Of a stretch of DNA of 43,613 nt, positions 32,601 through 40,648 are shown piece after piece. The translations under genes were made by a program, and so were the position numbers. The stretch lies in the NCBI GenBank assembly GCA_937892865.1, contig CALBJG010000026.1, positions 1 to 43,613 of the forward strand, given 5' to 3'. Source of the stretch: an uncultured Clostridia bacterium. GTDB lineage: Bacteria > Bacillota > Clostridia > Oscillospirales > Oscillospiraceae. The first letter of the stretch is position 1. Every line of letters begins with the position of its first letter. The notes beneath the pieces are model-generated. The model was not told the origin of the DNA, did no database searches, and saw nothing but the letters and a program-made list of their open reading frames with translations.

Positions 32601-34661
32601 TCAAAGTTTCATTGCAACATCCCAAGCCTGCCAGATGACGGTACGCAGGTTACCAACTTTGGATGCATCGCCAACAATATGGACATGGCTTGATTTTTCA
32701 GCAATGGGTGCGCTCTTGTAACCGACAGAAAGGATTACACTGTCGGCTTTGATTTCTTCCGTAGAACCATCTTTGTGGGTCACAGAAACGCTGTTATCGC
32801 CAATTTCATTAACGCGTGTTTCCAGATGCACGGGTACTTTGTTTGCATTAAAGAAATCTCGCAGGAAACTGGTGTTTGCAAGGCAGATGCCCTTTGTTGT
32901 GATCAGATCATCCTGCATTTCAACTATGGTCGAATTCTTGCCCTGGAGATACAGTTCATAAGCAATCTCACAGCCCGTCAGACCGCCGCCAATGATCGTA
33001 ACGTTCTGACCGACAGATTCTTTGCCAAGAAGGAAATCAACAGCCTGGATCGCTCTGTCAGCGCCCTTAACGGGAATTCTGTTAGCAACAGATCCGGTTG
33101 CAACAATGACTTCGTCAGCATTCAGGGAAGCGATATCCTGAATCTCTGTGTTCAACTTTATTTCGATAGGATGTTTTGTCAATTCCCGCTTGTACCAAGT
33201 GATCAGCGCGCGATCCTTTTCCTTAAAAGAGGGTGCGGCAGCAGCGATGAATACGCCGCCAAGTTCACCGCTTTTTTCATATAAAGCTACCTTATGTCCA
33301 CGTTTAGCGCAAACCAAAGCTGCTTCCATGCCACCGATGCCGCCACCAATGACAGCAATATTTTTAACTTTCTTTGCAGGCTTGATGTTGTACTTTTTGG
33401 ATTGCATCGTTTCAGGGTTCAATGCGCAACGGGCAAGACCCATTGTATCGGTCAAATCCTGCGTATTCGCATGGCCTTTGGATGAAGAGAAGTTAAAGCA
33501 ACCGCTGTGGCAGCAGATACATGGTTTAATATCTTCCAAACGATCCTCGATGAGCTTTGTGATCCATTCAGGGTCAGTAAGGAACTGACGAGCAATGCCC
33601 ACAGCATCGATTTTGCCATCGGCAACAGCCTGAGCACCCACATCCGGCTCCATACGACCGGCGCAAACCACCGGAATATCTACAAATTTCTTAATGTGAG
33701 AAACATCGTCAAGATTGCAGTTCTGGGGCATATACATAGGCGGGTGAGCCCAGTACCAGGAGTCATATGTGCCGTTATCTGCGTTAAGCATATCGTAACC
33801 GGCATCCTGGAGATATTTGGCGGCTTTTTCGGATTCGGCCATACAACGACCTTTTTCTTCGTAAACTTCGCCGGGAACGGCGCCAACGCGGAAATCCTTG
33901 ACCTTGGATTCAACGGAATAACGCAGAGATACGGGGAAATCTTCACCGCAGGCAGCTTTAATCGCCTTGACGACTTCTACCGGGAAACGGTAGCGATTTT
34001 CAAAAGAACCGCCATATTCATCAGTACGCTTGTTTGTCCATTCCATTGTGAACTGATCAAGCAGATAACCTTCATGAACAGCATGGACTTCAACACCGTC
34101 AACACCTGCATCCTTGCAAAGTTTTGCAGTCTTTGCAAATGCTTCGATGATTTCGTGGATCTGCTCTATGGTCATTTCCGGTGTGGTGATCTCCGGATCC
34201 CAACGAGAGGGCAGGGGACTTGGACTTGCCAATTCGTGGCTTGTATCCAGAATGGGCTTTAAAATTGCCCGGGTAAATTTATTTTTATGTAAAGGCGCAA
34301 CTAATTCTGTAATCGCCCAGGAACGACCCATACCGGCAGTTAACTGAATAAACAATTTTGCGCCGGTTTTATGGATCTCTTCCATAAACTCTTTGAGTTC
34401 ATCAAACATTTTAGGATTCTGCCACAGCCATTTACCCCAAAATGTATCACGCAGAGGTGCGATACCCGGAATGATCAGACCGACATTGTTTTTAGCTCTC
34501 TCCAAAAAGAATTTTGCAGCTTCCTTGTCAAATTTACAACCGGTTAGTTCGAACCATCCGAACAGAGAGGTACCACCCATAGGACACATAACGATGCGGT
34601 TCTTGATTTCTACGTCACGAACTTTCCAGGGGGTAAACAGAGAGTCATATTTTTGATCCAT
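32601..34661 (-). CDS. NADH:flavin oxidoreductase, BaiCD/2,4-dienoyl-CoA reductase-like
   Basis: A 686-residue multidomain flavoenzyme. Residues 1-370 are the FMN-binding old-yellow-enzyme barrel with HEGYLLDQF and DEYGGSFENRYRF. A Cx2Cx3C motif (Cys381, 384, 388) plus Cys412 binds a 4Fe-4S cluster. Residues ~430-686 hold FAD and NAD(P)H folds (GGGIGG at 439-444 and a second GGGLTG near 560). Relatives reduce activated C=C bonds (dienoyl-CoA, bile-acid intermediates) or demethylate trimethylamine. It lies 11 bases after a CBM9-like gene and 17 before AcnX, so reduction or oxidation coupled to the AcnX dehydration is likely. Substrate unknown. Confidence 0.88.
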   Translation of the reverse strand: MDQKYDSLFTPWKVRDVEIKNRIVMCPMGGTSLFGWFELTGCKFDKEAAKFFLERAKNNVGLIIPGIAPLRDTFWGKWLWQNPKMFDELKEFMEEIHKTGAKLFIQLTAGMGRSWAITELVAPLHKNKFTRAILKPILDTSHELASPSPLPSRWDPEITTPEMTIEQIHEIIEAFAKTAKLCKDAGVDGVEVHAVHEGYLLDQFTMEWTNKRTDEYGGSFENRYRFPVEVVKAIKAACGEDFPVSLRYSVESKVKDFRVGAVPGEVYEEKGRCMAESEKAAKYLQDAGYDMLNADNGTYDSWYWAHPPMYMPQNCNLDDVSHIKKFVDIPVVCAGRMEPDVGAQAVADGKIDAVGIARQFLTDPEWITKLIEDRLEDIKPCICCHSGCFNFSSSKGHANTQDLTDTMGLARCALNPETMQSKKYNIKPAKKVKNIAVIGGGIGGMEAALVCAKRGHKVALYEKSGELGGVFIAAAAPSFKEKDRALITWYKRELTKHPIEIKLNTEIQDIASLNADEVIVATGSVANRIPVKGADRAIQAVDFLLGKESVGQNVTIIGGGLTGCEIAYELYLQGKNSTIVEMQDDLITTKGICLANTSFLRDFFNANKVPVHLETRVNEIGDNSVSVTHKDGSTEEIKADSVILSVGYKSAPIAEKSSHVHIVGDASKVGNLRTVIWQAWDVAMKL

Positions 34662-34672
34662 AACTATTCTCC

Positions 34673-35278
34673 TTATTCAAATATCATTGTACCAAAGCAC
34701 TCAGGACTATGGAATGTTTCAACTCCGGGATCAAGAGGATTCCATGCAAAGTAATGGGGCTTCACTGTTTTGTCGCCGCATTTGTAGCAGTTTGCACGCA
34801 TACGGTAGCCGGATATCGGATTAAAATCAGGAAAGAATCGACGAATAAATGTGTAGGGAATACTATATTCAAGAGTCCAGCCATCATCTGTTCTTTGAAT
34901 TTGCGGAATGATTGGATTATTCTCATGAATTAAGCGGGATAACTTTACTTTGCCATCAATTTTGTCGCCAAATCCTAAGTATATACAGCCATTTGGGTTG
35001 AATTCGATGTTAAAATAACGGGTATCACCCCAAATGGGAGAGAAAAAGAATTCCAGGCAACTGTCCTCGCAAGGTGCGCCAAGAGGATTAAATTCTTCAG
35101 CGCGGATATTCTCTTCAACAGCAGTTTGACGAATGTAGATCGCTTCGTCATCATAGCAGATTTGCGCTTTTGCAATGATCGGAGCGTCACCGCTAAGTTG
35201 AACAAGGTCGATTGATAAAGATTCAATGGATTCCCAAGTAAAGGGCTCCTTTTTTTTTGCAATGGTGTATGTTCTCAT
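34673..35278 (-). CDS. CBM9-like (carbohydrate-binding family 9-like) protein, copy 1
   Basis: A 201-residue beta-rich protein without signal peptide. It shows the pattern of family 9 carbohydrate-binding/DOMON-like domains: AQICYDDEAIYIR, an acidic DSCLEFFFSP strand, RYFNIEFNPNGCIYLGFG, DDGWTLEYSIPY and a C-terminal MRANCYKCG with PHYFAWNPL. The next gene upstream is a clear paralogue sharing all these blocks. MRTYTI at 35278 aligns with the paralogue's MREYTI, so this Met is preferred to the one at 35281. A cytosolic location suggests binding of, or action on, an imported sugar-like molecule rather than a polysaccharide. Confidence 0.78.
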   Translation of the reverse strand: MRTYTIAKKKEPFTWESIESLSIDLVQLSGDAPIIAKAQICYDDEAIYIRQTAVEENIRAEEFNPLGAPCEDSCLEFFFSPIWGDTRYFNIEFNPNGCIYLGFGDKIDGKVKLSRLIHENNPIIPQIQRTDDGWTLEYSIPYTFIRRFFPDFNPISGYRMRANCYKCGDKTVKPHYFAWNPLDPGVETFHSPECFGTMIFE

Positions 35279-35295
35279 CATTTTGACCTCCGGAT

Positions 35296-35892
35296 TTATT
35301 CAAAGTACATAATTCCAAAATGTTCAGGACAATGGAAACTGATTTTTGGCAAATCCACATAGTTCCAAGTGTGATAATGGGGATGTACTGTTTCATGTCC
35401 GCACTTATAGCAGTTGGCGCGAATGTATTTTCCGGAAGCAGGCGCATAGTTGGGGAAAAATTGCTGAATAAGTACATGGGGAATCTTGTACTCCAACCAC
35501 CAACCGTCATCAGTTCTGTCAGCCTTCGGATCGATCAGTTCCATGTTTGGAAGTAATCTGACAGAACCTGCAGGTGTCCGGTTCAAACCCATGATCATAC
35601 ATGTATTCAGATTAAACTCAAAGTTTAAATATTTCTCTTCATCATTGTGCGGGCAGAAGAAAAACTCCATACAACTATCTTTGAAAGGTTGGCCGATTCG
35701 ACCGGTTTCTTCTGCTCGTATGTTTTGTTCCACAACTTCCATATGGACATAAAGCGCTTCGTCATCATAGCAGATTTGCGCCTGCATAGCGATGGGTAAT
35801 TTCTCGACCCATTGTTGATTATCAACATATAATACGGGCACATCATCCCAAGTATGATCCGGCTTTTTTCTGACAATTGTATATTCGCGCAT
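35296..35892 (-). CDS. CBM9-like protein, copy 2
   Basis: A 198-residue paralogue of the following gene, with AQICYDDEALYVH, DSCMEFFFCP, KYLNFEFNLNTC, DDGWWLEYKIPH and RANCYKCG. Trp, Tyr and acidic residues recur at matching places, as expected of a shared ligand site. It is the first gene of the aconitase X operon. A Met at 35898 is two bases from GGAGG; ATG 35892 is eight away. No signal peptide is seen. Whether these proteins only bind or also catalyse is unknown. Confidence 0.78.
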   Translation of the reverse strand: MREYTIVRKKPDHTWDDVPVLYVDNQQWVEKLPIAMQAQICYDDEALYVHMEVVEQNIRAEETGRIGQPFKDSCMEFFFCPHNDEEKYLNFEFNLNTCMIMGLNRTPAGSVRLLPNMELIDPKADRTDDGWWLEYKIPHVLIQQFFPNYAPASGKYIRANCYKCGHETVHPHYHTWNYVDLPKISFHCPEHFGIMYFE

Positions 35893-35924
35893 AAACATTG
35901 CCTCCTATATAAATTTCGTTATTT

Positions 35925-35953
35925 ATAGTACCATATTTCCCGGGAAAAGGCAA
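35925..35953 (-). promoter_or_regulatory. promoter of the CBM9-like/aconitase X operon with internal palindrome
   Basis: On the minus strand TTGCCT (35948-35953), 17-bp spacer, TACTAT (35925-35930). A perfect 12-bp palindrome TTTCCCGGGAAA (35936-35947) fills most of the spacer, a classic place for a repressor. Confidence 0.6.
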
Positions 35954-35977
35954 TGAAAAACAGGCTGTTGGTCATAT

Positions 35978-36003
35978 AAAAACCGCCGCTGAAAGTCAGC
36001 GGC
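35978..36003 (-). terminator. terminator after the EEP-fold gene
   Basis: GCCGCTGA (35985-35992), AAG loop, TCAGCGGC (35996-36003). On the minus strand it ends in GG and a T run, dividing the minus-strand cluster into two transcription units. Confidence 0.8.
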
Positions 36004-36010
36004 AGATATT

Positions 36011-36841
36011 TTAAAGGTTTATATCGATATAGATGGGTGCGTGATCAGATAAGTACAGATAATAATCCGGGCAATACCGATCAAATCGCTTGACACTGCC
36101 TTCCGGAATATCTCTTACAAGAATGTGGTCGATCGCATCGGCACAAGTGCCGTTACGCCATGTTCCGGGGCCTTCGTTACAACAGCCGTTGTAGCCTTCA
36201 CCGTCGAAAGCATAGTCTGTTGCAATATCGTGTGCATGGACAAAGCCACCTTCATTGAATGCATAGTTGGGAGCAGGTTTTCCCAGCGGTGTGTTCATAT
36301 CGCCGCAGAAGATAACGGGACAGCCGTTATATTTCTTCTGGTAGCGATTTAAAAGGTCAACAGACATAACCATCTGCTGTCTGCGAACTTCATCAGAACC
36401 GGGTTGCTGTTCTTCAGTTTTCCACCACATATGGGTTGTGGTAAAAATGAAGATATTGCCTGTTTCTTTATTGCGGAATACACCAAGGTTACAACCTTTG
36501 CTCAAAGAGTCATTACACTGACCGTCATAACCTTCGATAGAGGTAGGGAAGAGCAAAAACTCGGAATCCAGCAGTTCCAATTTGTCAGCGCGGTAGATAA
36601 TGGGGGTATAGTTTCCCCATATGATCGTGTAAGGCAGATCGTTTTCCATACAATTCAATTTTAAGTAAAGATTCATATCCCTGTTGACTTCCTGACCGCC
36701 GATAATATCTGGCATCAGCTCTTTAAAGATCCGGATATGACCTTTCATACGAACTTGCATAGAGCAATCCAAACCCTGTGCTTCCCATGCGGGATGGTTA
36801 ATGGGGCAACTCCATTGGTTCTGTGACATTAACCGCAACAT
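36011..36841 (-). CDS. endonuclease/exonuclease/phosphatase-fold hydrolase
   Basis: A 276-residue protein of the EEP superfamily (DNase I/sphingomyelinase/inositol phosphatase fold). Motifs: PDIIGGQEVN (metal Glu), FTTTHMWW, VIFCGDMNTPLG, and C-terminal SDHAPIYIDI with the catalytic Asp-His. There is no signal peptide. The longer frame to 36943 lies inside the upstream gene; ATG 36841 is eight bases from GGAGG. The neighbours are metabolic, so a phosphodiester or phosphate ester metabolite is more likely than DNA as substrate; that is inference. Confidence 0.85.
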   Translation of the reverse strand: MLRLMSQNQWSCPINHPAWEAQGLDCSMQVRMKGHIRIFKELMPDIIGGQEVNRDMNLYLKLNCMENDLPYTIIWGNYTPIIYRADKLELLDSEFLLFPTSIEGYDGQCNDSLSKGCNLGVFRNKETGNIFIFTTTHMWWKTEEQQPGSDEVRRQQMVMSVDLLNRYQKKYNGCPVIFCGDMNTPLGKPAPNYAFNEGGFVHAHDIATDYAFDGEGYNGCCNEGPGTWRNGTCADAIDHILVRDIPEGSVKRFDRYCPDYYLYLSDHAPIYIDINL

Positions 36842-36857
36842 ATATATACCTCCGGTG

Positions 36858-38228
36858 TTATAAATTGTCTGCGATATTTCTTGCAACGTAAACGCCGCTT
36901 GCAGAGGCATGAGACAGGGAGTGGGTAATACCGCTGCCATCACCGATAATGAACAGACCCTTGTAATTGGATTCTAATTTTTCATTGACTTCTACTTCCA
37001 TATTGTAGAACTTTACTTCGACACCATAAAGCAAAGTGTCTTCGTTTGCGGTACCGGGGGCTACCTTATCCAAAGCGTAAATCATTTCGATGATACCGTC
37101 CAAGATGCGCTTGGGGAGAACAAGACTCAAATCACCGGGTGTTGCGCTTAAAGTAGGTGTGATGAACGCCTCTTCAATTCTGTTCGGCGTCGAACGACGA
37201 CCGCGGATCAAATCACCGAAGCGTTGTACGATCACACCACCACCGAGCATATTGCTGAGTCTTGCAATGGACTCACCATAACCGTTGGAATCCTTGAAAG
37301 GCTCGGAAAAATGCTTGGCAACCAACAAAGCAAAGTTGGTATTTTCAGTCTGCTTTGCGGGATCTTCGTAACTGTGTCCATTTACAGTGATAATACCGTT
37401 TGTGTTTTCGGTAACCACAGCGCCCTTGGGGTTCATACAGAATGTACGGACTTTGTCGCCATATTCTTTGGTGCGATAGACGATTTTGCTTTCATATAGT
37501 TCATCAGTAAGATGCGCAAATACTTCGGCAGGTAATTCTACACGAACACCAATGTCAACGCGATTGGATTTTGTGGGAATGTTAAGATCTTTGCAAACAG
37601 ATTCCATCCATTTACTGCCGCTTCTGCCGACAGAAATAATACAATCTTTGCACTTATATGCGTTGTCTTTGCATTCGATCCGATAACCTCCGTCAACAGC
37701 CTTGACAGAAACCACCGGTGTATCAAAGAAAAACTCGACTTTATCTTTCAGCGCATTATAAATATTTTCGAGTACGATGTAATTGATATCTGTACCAAGA
37801 TGGCGAACAGAAGCATCAAGCAGATGCAGATCATTCTGTATGCAAATTGTCTTAAATCGGGTGCCGGCTGTTGTGTATAACTTTGTACCATCACCACCAT
37901 GACGCATATTGATCTCGTCCACATAATGCATCAGATCCAGTGCTTGCTTTTTGCCGATGTACTCATAAAGTGTACCGCCAAAATCGTTGGTGATATTGTA
38001 TTTGCCGTCGGAAAATGCACCAGCGCCGCCAAAACCACTCATAATGCTGCAACTTTTGCAGTTTATGCAGGTTTTGATCTTATCACCGTCAATGGGGCAG
38101 TTGCGTTTTGCCAACTCGTGTCCGGTTTCAAAAACAGCAACCTTTAAAGAGGGCTTTTTTTGCATCAATTCATATGCAGCAAAAATACCGCCGGGGCCTG
38201 CACCAATAATAATAACGTCATAATTCAT
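36858..38228 (-). CDS. FAD-dependent dehydrogenase, COG2509-like
   Basis: A 456-residue flavoprotein. GAGPGGIFAAYEL at residues 9-21 binds FAD, followed by a Cys-rich segment (CPIDG, then CINCKSC) and GFGGAGAFSDGKYN, a combination typical of the uncharacterised COG2509 dehydrogenases. The C-terminal GLFIIGDGSG closes the FAD site, as in GidA/HI0933-like proteins. ATG 38228 is preferred to the ATG at 38219-side alternatives and to Met 38237, which overlaps AAGGAATG. It is 16 bases upstream of the EEP gene and 37 after the creatininase gene. Substrate unknown. Confidence 0.85.
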   Translation of the reverse strand: MNYDVIIIGAGPGGIFAAYELMQKKPSLKVAVFETGHELAKRNCPIDGDKIKTCINCKSCSIMSGFGGAGAFSDGKYNITNDFGGTLYEYIGKKQALDLMHYVDEINMRHGGDGTKLYTTAGTRFKTICIQNDLHLLDASVRHLGTDINYIVLENIYNALKDKVEFFFDTPVVSVKAVDGGYRIECKDNAYKCKDCIISVGRSGSKWMESVCKDLNIPTKSNRVDIGVRVELPAEVFAHLTDELYESKIVYRTKEYGDKVRTFCMNPKGAVVTENTNGIITVNGHSYEDPAKQTENTNFALLVAKHFSEPFKDSNGYGESIARLSNMLGGGVIVQRFGDLIRGRRSTPNRIEEAFITPTLSATPGDLSLVLPKRILDGIIEMIYALDKVAPGTANEDTLLYGVEVKFYNMEVEVNEKLESNYKGLFIIGDGSGITHSLSHASASGVYVARNIADNL

Positions 38229-38265
38229 GATGTACATTCCTTTATATAAGATTTTTGCGAAAATG

Positions 38266-39153
38266 TTACTTGCTTATAATTTCGTTATATTGCTTCATAA
38301 CTTCTTCAGACAATCGTGCGATTGTGGTGTCGCGCATCTTTTTTGCAAATTCAGGCGTGAGTTTACGGAATTCCCGCTTACAAGGACGGCTAGATCTCTC
38401 CTCGTAGTGCTCGCGTAAAGTGCCAAAATGCTGCGGGTATTTTGTTTCATCCAAATATTCCGGATGGAAATAATCAGGATTGATGGCATAGTTAAGCGCA
38501 GCTTCCCACACACCACCGTGGAGAGAACACCAGGGCATAGGATCGCCGTCTGCAATCTCCTGATAGTAATCCATAATCAGATCCCGGTTATAGTCAGTAG
38601 AGCCAACGGCCATTACGCGCATTCCGTGAAATTCACCGTTGATCTTCTCATAGCGCTCTTTATAGGGCTTGATCTTGCCATTGGATTCTTCAATGACAAT
38701 ATCCTTGATAAGCCAGGCTGCAGGACCATGAGAACCTACAAACACGCATAACTTAAACTCCAACTCGTCAGCGAGCATCTCGAGCAATTCTTTATACATC
38801 GACTTGCAGACTTCACGGCTAAAGAATACACTCGGATAGAGACTGCCAAATGAATTTTCATACGCGTCTCTGTGATGAGGCAGTTTGTACATTTCTCGCA
38901 GTTTCTCCTGCGTGAGATAAGTGCCATTGCCAAATGCGGGAGCAACAGGGATCATGGGAAAAACAACACCGCCGGTGATTTCAGCTGAAGCCAGACACCA
39001 GTCGTAACCTTTGTTGGTATCAGCGCCGAGAATATTGCATTCTTCGTGATATTCAAGAGGACCTGCTGATACATAGACTATGGAAGCCCGTTCCTTTTCT
39101 CTGTCAAATTCGTAGGGGGTTAATTCTTCGTATTTGTGCATATTTCTTGCCAT
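38266..39153 (-). CDS. creatininase-family metal-dependent hydrolase
   Basis: A 295-residue protein of the creatininase/creatinine amidohydrolase fold, whose members open cyclic amides or act on formamides and lactams in the cytoplasm. The first metal motif GPLEYHEECNILGADT keeps Glu, His and Asp of the family pattern ExHGxHLPxxTD, though the second His is replaced. VGSHGPAAW corresponds to the NGHGGN segment and GGVWEAAL supplies a later Glu. The frame opens at 39240, but AAGGAG nine bases before ATG 39153 sets the start. First gene of a three-gene unit with the flavoprotein and EEP genes. Confidence 0.82.
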   Translation of the reverse strand: MARNMHKYEELTPYEFDREKERASIVYVSAGPLEYHEECNILGADTNKGYDWCLASAEITGGVVFPMIPVAPAFGNGTYLTQEKLREMYKLPHHRDAYENSFGSLYPSVFFSREVCKSMYKELLEMLADELEFKLCVFVGSHGPAAWLIKDIVIEESNGKIKPYKERYEKINGEFHGMRVMAVGSTDYNRDLIMDYYQEIADGDPMPWCSLHGGVWEAALNYAINPDYFHPEYLDETKYPQHFGTLREHYEERSSRPCKREFRKLTPEFAKKMRDTTIARLSEEVMKQYNEIISK

Positions 39154-39200
39154 TTTAAATATCTCCTTTTGTTTGCGTGTTGATGGATCGCCACAAAGGT

Positions 39201-39233
39201 ATATTAAGTCATAAAACGAACCATTGCAAATGG
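39201..39233 (-). promoter_or_regulatory. candidate promoter of the creatininase-flavoprotein-EEP unit
   Basis: On the minus strand TTGCAA (39224-39229), 17-bp spacer, TAATAT (39201-39206). The -35 sits in an inverted repeat CCATT-GCA-AATGG (39221-39233). A second candidate lies further out: TTGTAT (39368-39373), 17 bp, TACAAT (39345-39350), giving a leader of about 190 bases. Nothing else is apparent between 39154 and 39405. Confidence 0.45.
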
Positions 39234-39405
39234 CCAGCAATTGGATTGCAGATATTGTAAGTATTTAACGCAAGTTTTGTAATATGTTGAAGATAATCTG
39301 TTGGATTGATGCTCTATGTCTTATTCACAACACACCTGTATGTTATTGTATCATATTCATACGATTGATACAAGATAAATTTCTTTACAAATATACAATA
39401 AATAT

Positions 39406-39437
39406 AAAAACCTCGCATCAGCAGATGCGAGGTTTTT
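39406..39437 (-). terminator. terminator of the tRNA-Thr/tRNA-Tyr unit
   Basis: AAAAACCTCGCATC (39406-39419), AGCA loop, GATGCGAGGTTTTT (39424-39437). Transcribed on the minus strand, it starts directly at the CCA end of tRNA-Tyr. Confidence 0.9.
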
Positions 39438-39521
39438 GGTGGGGGAGGACGGATTCGAACCATCGAAGCGATACGCAGCAGATTTACAGTCTGTCCCCTT
39501 TGGCCACTCGGGAACTCCCCC
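39437..39521 (-). tRNA. tRNA-Tyr (anticodon GTA)
   Basis: An 85-base class II tRNA with a long variable arm. On the minus strand the acceptor arms GGGGGAG (39515-39521) and CTCCCCC (39441-39447) pair, with TTCGAAT in the T loop region and anticodon GTA at 39485-39487. The 3' CCA is encoded (39437-39439). It is 18 bases downstream of tRNA-Thr in the same transcript. Confidence 0.96.
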
Positions 39522-39539
39522 ATATTCAATTGGCTCGAT

Positions 39540-39615
39540 TGGAGCCGGTAGACGGACTCGAACCCCCGACCTACTGATTACAAATCAGTTGCTCTACCAA
39601 CTGAGCTATACCGGC
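39540..39615 (-). tRNA. tRNA-Thr (anticodon TGT)
   Basis: A 76-base cloverleaf on the minus strand: acceptor GCCGGTA (39609-39615) pairs with TACCGGC (39544-39550), AGCTCAGTTGGTAGAGC D arm, anticodon TGT in CTGATTTGTAATCAG, and GTTCGAGTC T arm. CCA is encoded (39540-39542). Confidence 0.97.
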
Positions 39616-39635
39616 GGCTCAAACAGAACACGCTT

Positions 39636-39664
39636 ATTATAGCGGCGGGCAATAGAATTGTCAA
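39636..39664 (-). promoter_or_regulatory. consensus promoter of the tRNA unit
   Basis: On the minus strand a perfect TTGACA (39659-39664), 17-bp GC-rich spacer and perfect TATAAT (39636-39641). The short GC tract next to the -10 is typical of stable-RNA promoters. Confidence 0.88.
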
Positions 39665-39701
39665 GTGTTTTTTTATCTTTTTCAAAAAAAGAATTGAACG
39701 A

Positions 39702-39730
39702 TTGAAACGAATCAAAATATATGCTATTCT
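39702..39730 (+). promoter_or_regulatory. candidate promoter of the SDR-ispA unit
   Basis: TTGAAA (39702-39707), 17-bp spacer, TATTCT (39725-39730), followed by GAGGGTGAG before the SDR start. Confidence 0.5.
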
Positions 39731-39750
39731 ATACAAAAGAGGGTGAGCAA

Positions 39751-40644
39751 ATGTTTATATTCAACGGTGTGAAGTGGATAGCAAAACATATTGGATCATT
39801 GCAAGGAAAAAGGATTGCCCTCTTTGGCGCAACTGGCGGAATAGGAAAGGAATTGGCCGCTTATATTCTTCAGTTGGGCGGTGGATTGATCACTGTAGAT
39901 CGTAATCCGCAAAAGTCAAAAATGTTACAATGTGAGTTACTGATGAAATATCCGGATGCTGAAATCCACACATTGATAGTTGATCTTGAGGATATGAAAG
40001 CAGTGGACAGTGTTTGCTCGGAATTGGTACAATATAATGTAGATGTTTTGATACATAATGCCGGTGCATACAGCATTCCCCGGAGAATTTGCGACAGCGG
40101 GTTCGATAATGTGTTCCAAATAAACTTTGTTTCACCCTATTACATAACAAGAAAACTAATGGAACACCTTGCTGAACGCAGGGGAAGTGTTGTGGTTGTT
40201 GGCAGCATTGCCCACAATTATTCAAAAATCAATTTGGATGATGTGGATTTCAGAACCCGCAAACAGGCAAGCCTTGCATATGGAAATGCTAAGCGGTTTT
40301 GGATGTATTCAGCAATAGGTCTTGCAAAAGAAAATCCCAAAGTAAGATTTTCCATCGCACATCCCGGTATTACATTTACAAACATTACTGCACATTATCC
40401 CAAATGGCTGTTTTCTATCATAAAGTATCCTATGAAAATCATTTTTATGCCGCCAAGATTTGCAGCTCTCAACATTCTTCTTGGAACGGTCAATGATACG
40501 CCAATTGGATATTGGATCGGTCCTCGGTTGTTCGATGTATGGGGAAAGCCTTCAGTCCGCAAACTACGCACAGCCACTTCTAAAGAACAAGAGAATATAC
40601 ATAAGATTGCGAAAAATATCTATAAGCAAATTCAAAGGGGTTAA
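39751..40644 (+). CDS. short-chain dehydrogenase/reductase
   Basis: A 297-residue NAD(P)-dependent oxidoreductase. The cofactor motif GATGGIG is at 26-32, NAG at 103-105, and the catalytic triad Ser152, Tyr177 and Lys181 (YxxxK) is complete. It is somewhat long, with an N-terminal extension of ~20 residues and a basic, partly hydrophobic C-terminal part (about 210-297) that could touch membranes or lipids. ATG 39751 is chosen because of GAGGGTGAG upstream. Four bases separate it from the prenyl synthase gene, so a lipid or isoprenoid alcohol substrate is conceivable but unproven. Confidence 0.88.
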   Translation: MFIFNGVKWIAKHIGSLQGKRIALFGATGGIGKELAAYILQLGGGLITVDRNPQKSKMLQCELLMKYPDAEIHTLIVDLEDMKAVDSVCSELVQYNVDVLIHNAGAYSIPRRICDSGFDNVFQINFVSPYYITRKLMEHLAERRGSVVVVGSIAHNYSKINLDDVDFRTRKQASLAYGNAKRFWMYSAIGLAKENPKVRFSIAHPGITFTNITAHYPKWLFSIIKYPMKIIFMPPRFAALNILLGTVNDTPIGYWIGPRLFDVWGKPSVRKLRTATSKEQENIHKIAKNIYKQIQRG

Positions 40645-40648
40645 AACA

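Noticed and set aside
36842..36943. A longer EEP-fold protein starting at 36943, inside the flavoprotein gene.
   Set aside because: The added residues are the shadow of the upstream gene in another frame; GGAGG supports ATG 36841.
39154..39240. An N-terminal extension of the creatininase-fold protein from 39240.
   Set aside because: The stretch contains the likely promoter, and AAGGAG is correctly placed for ATG 39153.
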